This document shows, piece after piece, positions 1 through 5,875 of a stretch of DNA of 6,200 nucleotides. Every line of letters starts with the position of its first letter. Within the stretch, counting starts at the first letter, position 1. The DNA is taken from positions 1 through 6,200 of the forward strand of contig JADGPB010000156.1 in assembly GCA_017882655.1 (NCBI GenBank), read 5' to 3'. Source of the DNA: Propionibacteriales bacterium. Lineage in GTDB: Bacteria; Actinomycetota; Actinomycetes; Propionibacteriales; Propionibacteriaceae. The notes beneath the pieces are model-generated. The model was not told where the DNA came from, did no database searches, and saw nothing but the letters and a program-made list of their open reading frames with translations. The translations under genes and the position numbers were made by a program.

Positions 1-1662
1 CCTGGCATCTACTCGTGGCTGCCGCTGGGCCTCAAGGTGCTCGCGAAGGTCGAGCAGATCGTCCGCGAGGAGATGGTCGCGATCGGCGCCCAGGAGGTGC
101 GGTTCCCCGCGCTGCTGCCCAGGGAGCCGTACGAGACGACGCACCGCTGGACCGAGTACGGCCCGAACCTGTTCCGGCTCAAGGACCGGAAAGGCGGCGA
201 CTACCTCCTCGGGCCCACCCACGAGGAGATGTTCACGCTCATGGTCAAGGACCTGTACGGCTCGTACAAGGACCTGCCGCTCACGCTGTTCCAGATCCAG
301 ACCAAGTACCGCGACGAGGCCCGTCCGCGCGCCGGCCTGCTCCGGGGCCGCGAGTTCATCATGAAGGACTCGTACACGTTCGACATGGACGCCGCGGGCC
401 TGCAGCGGTCGTACGAGATCCACCGCGGCGCGTACATCAAGGTCATGGACCGTCTCGGGTTCGACTACGTCATCGTCAAGGCGATGTCCGGGGCGATGGG
501 CGGGTCGGCGTCGGAGGAGTTCCTCGCGATCGCGCCGAACGGTGAGGACACGTTCGTGCGCTCGCCGGGAGGGTACGCGGCGAACGTCGAGGCCGTCACC
601 GTCGTGCCGCCGGCAGCCGTGGACGCCTCGGACACCCCTGCGCCCCTCGTCATCCATACTCCCGGCGCGGGCACGATCGACACTCTGGTCACCGCGGTCA
701 ACGAGACCGCGCCGCGCGCCGATCGCGCGTGGACCGGGGCCGACACGCTGAAGAACGTCGTCTTCATGCTCCAGAAGCCCGACGGCACCAAGGAGCCGCT
801 CGTCATCGGGCTGCCCGGCAACCGTGACGTCGACCTCAAGCGCCTCGAGGCTGCCATCTCGCCGGCTGAGGCTCTCGCGTTCGGCGATGCCGACTTCGCC
901 GCGCACCCCACGCTCGTGAAGGGCTACATCGGTCCCGCCAAGGACGGCCAGGCCGTACTGGGCAAGGAGTCGGCCAGTGGCATCCGGTACCTCGTCGACC
1001 CGCGGGTCGTCGCCGGCACGGCGTGGGTCACCGGCTCGAACGTCGCCGACCACCACGTGGTCAACCTCGTCGCGGGCCGCGACTTCACCGCGGACGGCGT
1101 GATCGACGTCGCCGAGGTACGTGCGGGCGATCCCGCGCCGGACGGTTCCGGTCCGCTGGAGCTCGCCCGCGGCGTCGAGATGGGCCACATCTTCCAGCTC
1201 GGCACGAAGTACGCCGAGTCGCTGGGCCTCAAGGTCCTCGACGCGAACGGCAAGCTGGCCACCGTGACGATGGGCTCGTACGGCATCGGGATCTCGCGTG
1301 CGGTCGCCATGGTTGCCGAGACCACCTGCGACGAGCGCGGTCTCGCCTGGCCCCGCAACCTGGCCCCGTTCGACGTCATCGTCATCGCCACGGGCAAGGA
1401 AGAGGCGCTTGCGGTGGAGGCGGAGCGGATCGCCCGCGAGCTGTCCGGATCGGGTCTCGACGTCCTGCTCGACGACCGCAAGGCGTCTCCGGGCGTGAAG
1501 TTCACCGACGCCGAGGTGCTCGGCATCCCGACCACTGTCGTCGTGGGCCGCGGCCTGGCGAACGGCATCGTCGAGGTACGGGACCGTACGGCAGGCACCA
1601 AGGTCGAGGTGTCGAAAGACGACGTGATCGCCCGGGTCATCGCGGACGTGCGCGGAGAGTGA
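1..1662 (+). CDS. proS: Prolyl-tRNA synthetase, 3' part (N-terminus outside window)
   Basis: Cytosolic class II synthetase that joins proline to tRNA-Pro using ATP. The frame is open from base 1 and reads PGIYSWLPLGLKVL, an internal ProRS segment, so the true start is upstream. The window holds 553 residues; full bacterial ProRS is near 570-590, so roughly 30 are missing. Numbering from the window edge: the PTHEE substrate loop is at 72-76, motif 2 (YRDEARPRAG) near 103-112, and motif 3 (GSYGIGISR) at 425-433. Between motifs 2 and 3 lies the inserted YbaK-like editing domain, about 210-390, with TLKNVVFM and GLPGNRDVDLKRL (270-282), which deacylates Ala-tRNA-Pro in this family. The last ~105 residues, from LAPFDVIVIA, form the anticodon-binding domain with DDRKASPGVKF. 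The TGA stop overlaps the next gene's GTG start. Identification is very secure. Confidence 0.98.
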   Translation, partial: PGIYSWLPLGLKVLAKVEQIVREEMVAIGAQEVRFPALLPREPYETTHRWTEYGPNLFRLKDRKGGDYLLGPTHEEMFTLMVKDLYGSYKDLPLTLFQIQTKYRDEARPRAGLLRGREFIMKDSYTFDMDAAGLQRSYEIHRGAYIKVMDRLGFDYVIVKAMSGAMGGSASEEFLAIAPNGEDTFVRSPGGYAANVEAVTVVPPAAVDASDTPAPLVIHTPGAGTIDTLVTAVNETAPRADRAWTGADTLKNVVFMLQKPDGTKEPLVIGLPGNRDVDLKRLEAAISPAEALAFGDADFAAHPTLVKGYIGPAKDGQAVLGKESASGIRYLVDPRVVAGTAWVTGSNVADHHVVNLVAGRDFTADGVIDVAEVRAGDPAPDGSGPLELARGVEMGHIFQLGTKYAESLGLKVLDANGKLATVTMGSYGIGISRAVAMVAETTCDERGLAWPRNLAPFDVIVIATGKEEALAVEAERIARELSGSGLDVLLDDRKASPGVKFTDAEVLGIPTTVVVGRGLANGIVEVRDRTAGTKVEVSKDDVIARVIADVRGE

Positions 1663-2447
1663 TCCTCGGCCTGCCGCTGGCGACACTGTCGCTGCTCGTG
1701 GTGGCGGCCTTCGCCGCCGGCTGGGTCGACTCGGTCGTCGGCGGCGGTGGCCTCGTCCAGTTGCCGAGCCTGCTCATCGGCCTGCCCGCCGACACGGCCG
1801 TCGCGACCATCTCTGGGACCAACAAGCTGTCGAGCGCTGCTGGTACGGCCGTCGCCGCCGGCACGTACCTCAGCAAGGTCCGCGTCGAGTGGAAGGTGGC
1901 GCTGCCGCTGATGGCGGCCGCGTACGCCGGGTCGACGGCGGGAGCCCAGCTCGTACGGTTCTTCCCTCGCGCTCTCTTCACCCCGCTCGTGCTGGTCACC
2001 GTGATCGTCGTCGGCGTGTACACGCTGCGGCGACCTGCGATGGGCATGGAGACGCACCTCAAGCACGAGGGCCGCGCACGCGTCCTGCGAGTCGTCGGCA
2101 TCGGGCTCGGGGTCGGGCTGTGGGACGGGCTCGTGGGCCCCGGGACCGGCACCTTCTTCGTCATCCTGCTGGTCGCCGTCATCGGGTACGGCTTCCTCGC
2201 CGCCACCGTGCTCACCAAGCTGGCGAACCTCACGACGAACATCGCCGCGCTCCTCGTCCTGGGTCTCAGCGGCCACGTGCTGTGGGGCATCGGCGCGGTG
2301 ATGGCGGTGGCGAACCTCTCAGGAGGCGCGATCGGCGCCCGGATGGCCATCCGACACGGCAACAGCTTCGTCCGCAAAGTCTTCCTCATCGCCATCAGCC
2401 TCCTGGCGCTCAAGCTCGCCTGGGACACGCTGCAGCTCTTCGTCTGA
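1659..2447 (+). CDS. TSUP family (TauE/SafE-like) membrane transporter
   Basis: A 262-residue, very hydrophobic protein of the TSUP (DUF81, sulfite exporter TauE/SafE-like) family. These transporters move small sulfur-containing or organic anions across the cytoplasmic membrane; the substrate here cannot be read from sequence. The family shows two related halves, each with a glycine-rich signature. Both are visible: GWVDSVVGGGGLVQLPSLL at 21-39 and GLWDGLVGPGTGTFF at 153-167. About seven or eight hydrophobic segments can be picked out, with a basic loop (RRPAMGMETHLKHEGRARVLR) near 124-144. I chose the GTG at 1659 because it begins just before the conserved first helix and overlaps the proS stop as GTGA, which suggests translational coupling. 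The only purine-rich stretch upstream, GGAGA, lies right against the GTG, too close for a normal Shine-Dalgarno. The frame stays open far upstream inside proS, but that part is not TSUP-like. Length matches the family. Confidence 0.93.
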   Translation: MILGLPLATLSLLVVAAFAAGWVDSVVGGGGLVQLPSLLIGLPADTAVATISGTNKLSSAAGTAVAAGTYLSKVRVEWKVALPLMAAAYAGSTAGAQLVRFFPRALFTPLVLVTVIVVGVYTLRRPAMGMETHLKHEGRARVLRVVGIGLGVGLWDGLVGPGTGTFFVILLVAVIGYGFLAATVLTKLANLTTNIAALLVLGLSGHVLWGIGAVMAVANLSGGAIGARMAIRHGNSFVRKVFLIAISLLALKLAWDTLQLFV

Positions 2448-2455
2448 CCGGCGGA

Positions 2456-2481
2456 GGCGGCACCGTACGGCTCACGCCGCC
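2456..2481. terminator. Weak inverted repeat at the convergent gene junction
   Basis: GGCGGC at 2456-2461 can pair with GCCGCC at 2476-2481 across a 14-nt loop that contains the palindrome CCGTACGG. It lies between the TSUP stop (2445-2447) and the end of the converging minus-strand gene, overlapping that gene's TGA. No T-tract follows on either strand. Position suits a bidirectional terminator, but the stem is short and such repeats arise easily at this GC content. Confidence 0.22.
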
Positions 2482-2891
2482 GACGGGTACGGGATCTCGC
2501 GGCTGCCGTGCATCGTGACGACATGCACGCCGAGGAGCCGGTACTGGTCGGCCGCGACGGCTGCTGCCGTCGCCCACAGCTCGTCGTCAGCGGTGAGTGA
2601 CAGGCCGTCCGCTCGCGCGATGGCCAGCAGAAGCGCGCCTCCGGGGATCACTCCCTGTGCCATCTGAACGATGTTGCCCAGGAGCTGGAGGCGTTCGTCG
2701 GCCCGGGGGCGGCCGATCTCGCCGATCACAATCGGCTGCGCCAGACGATCCTCCTCGTCGCAGATCAGGACGCAGAGAGCGCCGGCTTGCCGATCCCGGA
2801 GGGGTACGCAGAGGTCGAGGACATCGGCGACGAGCCGCGGGTCCGTGAGGGGGTGAAGGGACAGGTCGTGGGGCAGGTCTTGGAAGGTCAT
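2472..2891 (-). CDS. Hypothetical actinobacterial protein, possibly a degenerate JAB/RadC-like fold
   Basis: A 139-residue soluble protein that I do not firmly recognise. It has no signal peptide or membrane segment. It looks like an alpha/beta domain: a strand GALCVLICDEEDRL (37-50), a second strand around PIVIGEI (53-59), a helix RLQLLGNIVQMAQG (67-80), a strand GALLLAIAR (85-93), a helix DDELWATAAAVAADQYRLLG (102-121), then GVHVVTMHGSREIP (121-134). The order of LLLAIARADGLSLTADDELWA resembles the HNHPSG...SxxD stretch of RadC/JAB domains with the metal-binding histidines replaced; that is inference only. The ATG at 2889-2891 lies 50 nt downstream of the DUF4439 stop, so the two probably share a transcript. 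The ribosome site is weak (AAGG about 8 nt before the ATG). Codon use matches its neighbours, and the reading frame is more protein-like than the opposite strand here. Confidence 0.75.
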   Translation of the reverse strand: MTFQDLPHDLSLHPLTDPRLVADVLDLCVPLRDRQAGALCVLICDEEDRLAQPIVIGEIGRPRADERLQLLGNIVQMAQGVIPGGALLLAIARADGLSLTADDELWATAAAVAADQYRLLGVHVVTMHGSREIPYPSAA

Positions 2892-2929
2892 GGCTCAAGC
2901 CTTGCGGGTCCCCGAGCGGCGTGGGGAAG

Positions 2930-2938
2930 TTATGCACA
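2930..2938 (+). other. DnaA-box-like 9-mer TTATGCACA
   Basis: TTATGCACA fits the general DnaA box TTATNCACA exactly. It lies in the 50-bp gap between the two minus-strand genes, flanked by GGGGAAG and GG. Many actinobacterial boxes are TTGTCCACA or TTATCCACA, so position 5 is non-consensus for the group. It is a single box with no cluster or AT-rich unwinding region, so it is not an origin. It could be a DnaA-responsive regulatory or titration site, or chance. Confidence 0.35.
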
Positions 2939-2941
2939 GGG

Positions 2942-3886
2942 TCAGGAGTCGGGCCAGCCCGGGTACTCCGCGAGCCCCATGCCGAGCGGCAGCCCGAGGG
3001 TCGATGCATCCACCAGGTCACCTACCGCGGTGGTGACGTCGGTCGTCGCACTGGCCACCGCGACAGCGGCGGCCTGCGTAACGGCTGCCAGCAGCGTGGC
3101 GACCAGCGCGAGGGCCGTCTCGTCGGTAGTTGTCGCCGGAATGGAGTACGCCGCCGCGCCGGGCTCAGGTGTCCGCGACGCAGCCCTGGTGCGGGCAGTG
3201 AGGGCGTCTCGCTGCGACTTCACCTCCACCACGATGCCGTCCAGCGCGGTACGGGCCGAGCTCGCCGTCGTCAGCCGACCCAGCGCGGACTCCAGTCCGT
3301 ACACCGCCTCGTGGTAGCGATCCAGCAGCGCGTTCCCGGCCGAGGCCGGCGATGCGACGGCAACCTCACGTAGCGGCACGGTCTTGGTCACGCTGGACAC
3401 GGCGGTCGTCAGGGCGGTCCGCGACTGGACGGCAGAGGCAGCCTGCGACGCCCAGAACGCCGCCAGCACGCCCGTGGTCTGCGCAGCCAAGGCTGTGTGG
3501 GCGTCGTGCAGGGTGGTGAGAGCGCGACTGACACTGGCCAGAGCCAGCTCGAGCGTGGCAGGCGCGGCGATGGTCGCAGGCTCGACCGAGACCACTTGGC
3601 GACGGAGGGGCTCGGCTGAGGCCAGAACCGCGTGGTGCGTGTGATGGATGCTGGCGAGCAGCTCGTACCTGGCTGCGTCACCACCCGCCCAAGGGGCTGC
3701 GGCCATGGCGGTCAGCAGCGCCGCCGCACCGGCTTCGAGGCCCACCAGGTGTTCCGCGCCGACGAGGGGGACCGGGGGAGGGGGCGTGAAGACGGGCTGA
3801 GGGGTTCCCTTGATCCGGGGGTCCGTGACCGAGCATCCGGCGGCGCCGAGACCCGCGATGCCCAGCAGCAGGGTCCGACGATCCAT
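2942..3886 (-). CDS. DUF4439 ferritin-like lipoprotein
   Basis: A 314-residue predicted lipoprotein exported to the outer face of the membrane. The N-terminus MDRRTLLLGIAGLGAAGCSV has a twin arginine (R3-R4), a short hydrophobic core and a lipobox AAGC with C18 as the lipidated residue; a Tat or Sec route is possible. A proline-rich linker follows (29-40, ending PPPPVP). The rest is alanine-rich and helical. The C-terminal part (about 185-314) matches my memory of DUF4439, a ferritin-like four-helix domain: RYHEAVYGLESALGRL at 190-205, SQRDALTARTRAA at 224-236, then PGAAAYSIP. The N-terminal helical half carries an unusual HHTHH at 81-85. DUF4439 genes commonly stand next to rimP in actinomycetes, as here, divergently. 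The function is unknown; metal binding is plausible but unproven. The ATG at 3884-3886 gives a proper signal peptide and sits at the predicted transcription start. Confidence 0.9.
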   Translation of the reverse strand: MDRRTLLLGIAGLGAAGCSVTDPRIKGTPQPVFTPPPPVPLVGAEHLVGLEAGAAALLTAMAAAPWAGGDAARYELLASIHHTHHAVLASAEPLRRQVVSVEPATIAAPATLELALASVSRALTTLHDAHTALAAQTTGVLAAFWASQAASAVQSRTALTTAVSSVTKTVPLREVAVASPASAGNALLDRYHEAVYGLESALGRLTTASSARTALDGIVVEVKSQRDALTARTRAASRTPEPGAAAYSIPATTTDETALALVATLLAAVTQAAAVAVASATTDVTTAVGDLVDASTLGLPLGMGLAEYPGWPDS

Positions 3887-3892
3887 GCCTTC

Positions 3893-3898
3893 ACGTTA
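3893..3898 (-). promoter_or_regulatory. -10 element TAACGT, leaderless-type promoter of the DUF4439 gene
   Basis: On the minus strand TAACGT fits the actinobacterial -10 pattern TANNNT. It is followed by GAAGGC (6 nt) and then the ATG, which puts the predicted transcription start on the A of the start codon, so the mRNA would be leaderless. I see no clear -35. The GAAGG is only 1 nt from the ATG, too close to act as a Shine-Dalgarno. The same layout occurs before ylxR. Confidence 0.55.
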
Positions 3899-3909
3899 GC
3901 GGGGTGGCC

Positions 3910-3915
3910 TATGCT
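3910..3915 (+). promoter_or_regulatory. -10 element TATGCT, probable rimP-nusA promoter
   Basis: TATGCT matches TANNNT and would start transcription near 3922, giving a leader of about 32 nt that includes the rimP ribosome site. No good -35 hexamer lies 17-18 nt upstream, as is common for actinomycete promoters. This -10 lies in the region polymerase would cover at the divergent minus-strand promoter, so the two promoters may compete or be co-regulated. Confidence 0.5.
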
Positions 3916-3940
3916 TGCCTGCACAACAGCCTGACCCAAC

Positions 3941-3946
3941 AGGAGG
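3941..3946 (+). promoter_or_regulatory. Strong Shine-Dalgarno AGGAGG that fixes the rimP start
   Basis: AGGAGG stands 7 nt before the ATG at 3954. It decides the start against an in-frame TTG at 3915, which would only add 13 unconserved residues. Confidence 0.9.
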
Positions 3947-3953
3947 ACCGAAC

Positions 3954-4454
3954 ATGAATGTCGCTGCGTTGCGCGCGCTGCTGGAACCGGTCCTCGCTGA
4001 CCGTGGCCTGGAGCTCGATGATCTCGTGGTGGTCGGGGCGGGCTCACGCTCGGTGCTGCGGATCAGTGTTGACGGTGACGGTCCGAAGGGCCGCGGCCCC
4101 CTGCTCGACGAGGTGGCCGACGCGACAAGGGCTGTGTCCGACGCGCTGGACGAGTCCGAGCTGACCGGCAACCAGGCGTACGTCCTCGAGGTGAGCTCGC
4201 GCGGGGTCGGCGCCCCCTTGGTCATGCCCGCCCACTGGCGGCGCAACACCAGCCGGCTCGTACTCGTGACCCTCGACGACGGGAGCCGGCTCACCGGCAG
4301 GATCACGTCCGCGACCGAGGCTGACGTCACGCTCACCGTGGACGGCGCAGAGGTCGTGGTCCCGTTCAGCGATGTGAAGCGTGCGGCCGTGCAGGTGGAG
4401 CTCAACAGGCCGGCCGACCTTGATCTCGACGACGACATCGCAGACGAGGAGTGA
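3954..4454 (+). CDS. rimP: Ribosome maturation factor RimP
   Basis: A 166-residue cytosolic protein that binds the 30S subunit during late assembly. The N-terminal domain (MNVAALRALLEPVLADRGLEL, then VLRISVDGDG) has the RimP alpha/beta layout. The signature stretch is YVLEVSSRGVGAPL, about residues 76-89, and the C-terminal SH3-like domain runs from NTSRLVLVTLDDGSRLTGRI to VVVPFSDVKRAAVQVE. The tail is acidic (DLDLDDDIADEE), as often in actinomycetes. The usual core motif is SSPGxDRPL; here it reads SSRGVGAPL, a variant discussed in the findings. The gene has its own promoter and a consensus Shine-Dalgarno. Its stop is 1 nt before the nusA ATG, which indicates one transcript and probable translational coupling. 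The rimP-nusA pairing is conserved across most bacteria. Confidence 0.95.
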   Translation: MNVAALRALLEPVLADRGLELDDLVVVGAGSRSVLRISVDGDGPKGRGPLLDEVADATRAVSDALDESELTGNQAYVLEVSSRGVGAPLVMPAHWRRNTSRLVLVTLDDGSRLTGRITSATEADVTLTVDGAEVVVPFSDVKRAAVQVELNRPADLDLDDDIADEE

Positions 4455-4455
4455 C

Positions 4456-5436
4456 ATGGACATCGACATGGCCGCGCTGCGGCAGTTGGAGACTGACAAG
4501 GACATCCCGATCGCGGTCGTCATCGACGCGCTCGAGGACGCCCTGCTCAACGCGTACGAGAAGACCGACAAGCACGTCCCGGGCGGGCGGGTCACGATCG
4601 ACCGCAAGTCGGGCGCGGTCCATGTCTTCGCGCCGGAGCTGAACGAGGAGGGCGAGAAGGTCGGCGAGTACGACGACACGCCGACCGACTTCGGCCGGAT
4701 CGCCGCGGCAACCGCGCGGCAGATCGTCATGCAGCGGCTCCGCGAGGCGGAGGACGACCAGAAGTACGGTCACTTCGCCGCGATCGAGGGCGACATCCTG
4801 CTCGGCGTGGTCCAGCAGGACCATCACAGCCCCACCGTGCGCGTCGACCTCGGCAAGGTGGAGGCGATCCTGCCGCAGGCGGAGCAGGTCCCGGGCGAGG
4901 ACTACAGCCACGGTCGGCGGTTGCGGGTGTACGTGGTGGCGGTACGCCGCGAGCTGCGCGGGCTCCAGGTCGTCGTGTCCCGTACGCATCCGGGGCTGGT
5001 CGAGAAGCTGTTCAAGCTCGAGGTGCCGGAGATCGAGCAGGGGATCGTCGAGATCAAGTCGATCGCGCGCGAAGCCGGGCATCGTACGAAGCTCGCCGTG
5101 CGCAGCACCAACCCCGACGTGTCCGCGAAGGGGGCCTGCATCGGTCCGATGGGCCAGCGCGTACGGGCGGTCATGCACGAGCTGAGCGACGAGAAGATCG
5201 ACATCGTGGACTGGTCGGAAGACCCGGCGAAGTTCGTCGCCTCGGCGCTGTCGCCCGCGCGCGTGTCGAGCGTGGAGATCGTGGATCTGAGCGCCAGGTC
5301 GGCGCGGGTGATCGTCCCCGACTACCAGCTGAGCCTCGCGATCGGCCGCGAGGGTCAGAACGCGCGTCTCGCGGCGAGGCTGACCGGCTGGCGGATCGAC
5401 ATCCGGCCCGACGTCTCAGCAGGAGAGAAGGCCTAG
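4456..5436 (+). CDS. nusA: Transcription elongation/termination factor NusA
   Basis: A 326-residue RNA polymerase-bound factor that promotes hairpin-dependent pausing and intrinsic termination and takes part in rRNA antitermination. Domains in order: the N-terminal RNAP-binding domain, about 1-105 (starting MDIDMAALRQLE); S1, about 108-178 (EGDILLGVVQQ...LRVYVVAVRRE); KH1, with GPMG at 230-233 (KGACIGPMGQRVRAV); KH2, with GREG at 297-300 (LSLAIGREGQNARLAARLTGW). The protein ends soon after KH2, without the acidic repeats of the 495-residue E. coli protein, which is the normal actinobacterial form. I chose the ATG at 4456 because MDIDM is the family's N-terminus and GAGGAG (4446-4451) stands 4 nt before it; an ATG at 4468 is a less likely alternative. 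A strong hairpin begins 10 nt after the stop and could be a target for NusA itself. Confidence 0.97.
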   Translation: MDIDMAALRQLETDKDIPIAVVIDALEDALLNAYEKTDKHVPGGRVTIDRKSGAVHVFAPELNEEGEKVGEYDDTPTDFGRIAAATARQIVMQRLREAEDDQKYGHFAAIEGDILLGVVQQDHHSPTVRVDLGKVEAILPQAEQVPGEDYSHGRRLRVYVVAVRRELRGLQVVVSRTHPGLVEKLFKLEVPEIEQGIVEIKSIAREAGHRTKLAVRSTNPDVSAKGACIGPMGQRVRAVMHELSDEKIDIVDWSEDPAKFVASALSPARVSSVEIVDLSARSARVIVPDYQLSLAIGREGQNARLAARLTGWRIDIRPDVSAGEKA

Positions 5437-5445
5437 ACGCACCAA

Positions 5446-5473
5446 GACCCGGCATCGGGCTCGATGCCGGGTC
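5446..5473 (+). terminator. Perfect 12-bp hairpin after nusA (terminator or attenuator)
   Basis: GACCCGGCATCG (5446-5457) pairs perfectly with CGATGCCGGGTC (5462-5473) around a GGCT tetraloop, 10 nt after the nusA TAG. No T-tract follows; the next bases are CAGCGG. T-less hairpins are often proposed as terminators in actinomycetes. Here it would end or weaken rimP-nusA transcription. The 151 bp from 5474 to ylxR hold no supported gene; a small stem TCGG/CCGA (5523-5535) is the only other structure I saw before the ylxR promoter. Confidence 0.7.
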
Positions 5474-5612
5474 CAGCGGTGGAAGGTCTCTTTGCTGTGC
5501 GATCGCTGCCTCCGTTCCCGGATCGGTTTCTCCGACAAGGCCTATCCCAGACCCGCTTCCTGTGTGACGGCTGTGCCGGACCTGAGTTGTTCGTACGAGT
5601 CGGCCGGTCGGC

Positions 5613-5618
5613 TACCGT
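5613..5618 (+). promoter_or_regulatory. -10 element TACCGT, leaderless-type promoter of ylxR
   Basis: TACCGT is followed by GAGGGC (6 nt) and then GTG at 5625, so transcription should begin on the start codon itself. GAGGG is only 1 nt from the GTG and is unlikely to be a working Shine-Dalgarno. TTGTTC at 5587-5592 resembles a -35 but its 20-nt spacing is too long. The 17 bases ending in the start codon match the DUF4439 promoter at 14 positions. Confidence 0.5.
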
Positions 5619-5624
5619 GAGGGC

Positions 5625-5870
5625 GTGGCCCATCCCGAACGCACCTGCATCGGCTGCCGTACCCGCGCCCCGATCACCGAGCTGGTACGCGTCGTGGCAG
5701 GTACGGGGGGAATCACCCTCGACGACCGGCGACGACTCCCGGGCCGGGGGGCTTGGGTCCACCCGCTGCCCGCGTGCATCGAGGCGGCCACGCGCCGCAA
5801 GGCGTGGGCCCGCGCGCTGAAGTCCCCTGGCATCAGGGTGGACACCGCCGCGCTGAGCAGCCGAGTCTGA
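5625..5870 (+). CDS. ylxR: YlxR/RnpM family protein (RNase P modulator)
   Basis: An 81-residue basic cytosolic RNA-binding protein of the YlxR (DUF448) family, renamed RnpM in Bacillus subtilis, where it binds and modulates RNase P; the actinobacterial role is less clear. The family signature is plain: RTCIGCRTR at 6-14 (C8 and C11), LVRVVAG at 20-26, then GRGAWVHPLPACIEAATRRKA at 40-60, ending in a basic helix. Length is normal for actinomycetes (about 80-110). GTG at 5625 is chosen because the conserved CIGCR motif starts only seven residues later and no other start fits. The gene sits between nusA and infB, its conserved place. It is separated from both by gaps of about 185 bp that contain hairpins and promoter-like elements, so it can be expressed independently. 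Confidence 0.93.
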   Translation: MAHPERTCIGCRTRAPITELVRVVAGTGGITLDDRRRLPGRGAWVHPLPACIEAATRRKAWARALKSPGIRVDTAALSSRV

Positions 5871-5875
5871 TTTGG

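Noticed and set aside
924..2276. Long minus-strand open frame (450 codons) across proS and the TSUP gene
   Set aside because: It lies antisense to two well-supported genes, its translation is a low-complexity Arg/Asp/Glu/Gly/Ser mix typical of frames opposite GC-rich codons, and it matches no family I know.
1637..2524. Second minus-strand open frame (295 codons) opposite the TSUP gene
   Set aside because: Ser/Thr/Arg/Pro-rich shadow translation; it also overlaps the end of the better-supported 139-residue minus gene.
2921..2940. Replication origin suggested by the DnaA-type box
   Set aside because: There is only one box, no AT-rich region, and no dnaA, dnaN or rpmH genes nearby.
2787..3373. 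Plus-strand open frames opposite the two minus-strand genes
   Set aside because: The minus-strand frame has a lipobox and DUF4439 features; the plus frames have no recognisable domain and cross the intergenic gap.
3915..3953. Upstream TTG as the rimP start
   Set aside because: It would bypass the strong AGGAGG site and add residues not found in RimP, and it overlaps the end of the proposed -10 element.
4402..5178. Minus-strand open frame (258 codons) opposite rimP and nusA
   Set aside because: Composition is that of an antisense shadow (rich in Asp, Arg, Leu, His), with no motif and no ribosome site; nusA on the plus strand is certain.
5464..5820. Plus-strand frame (118 codons) across the nusA-ylxR gap
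   Set aside because: It starts inside the nusA hairpin and overlaps ylxR in another frame; most of the translation is Arg/Pro/Ser-rich, with no family signature.
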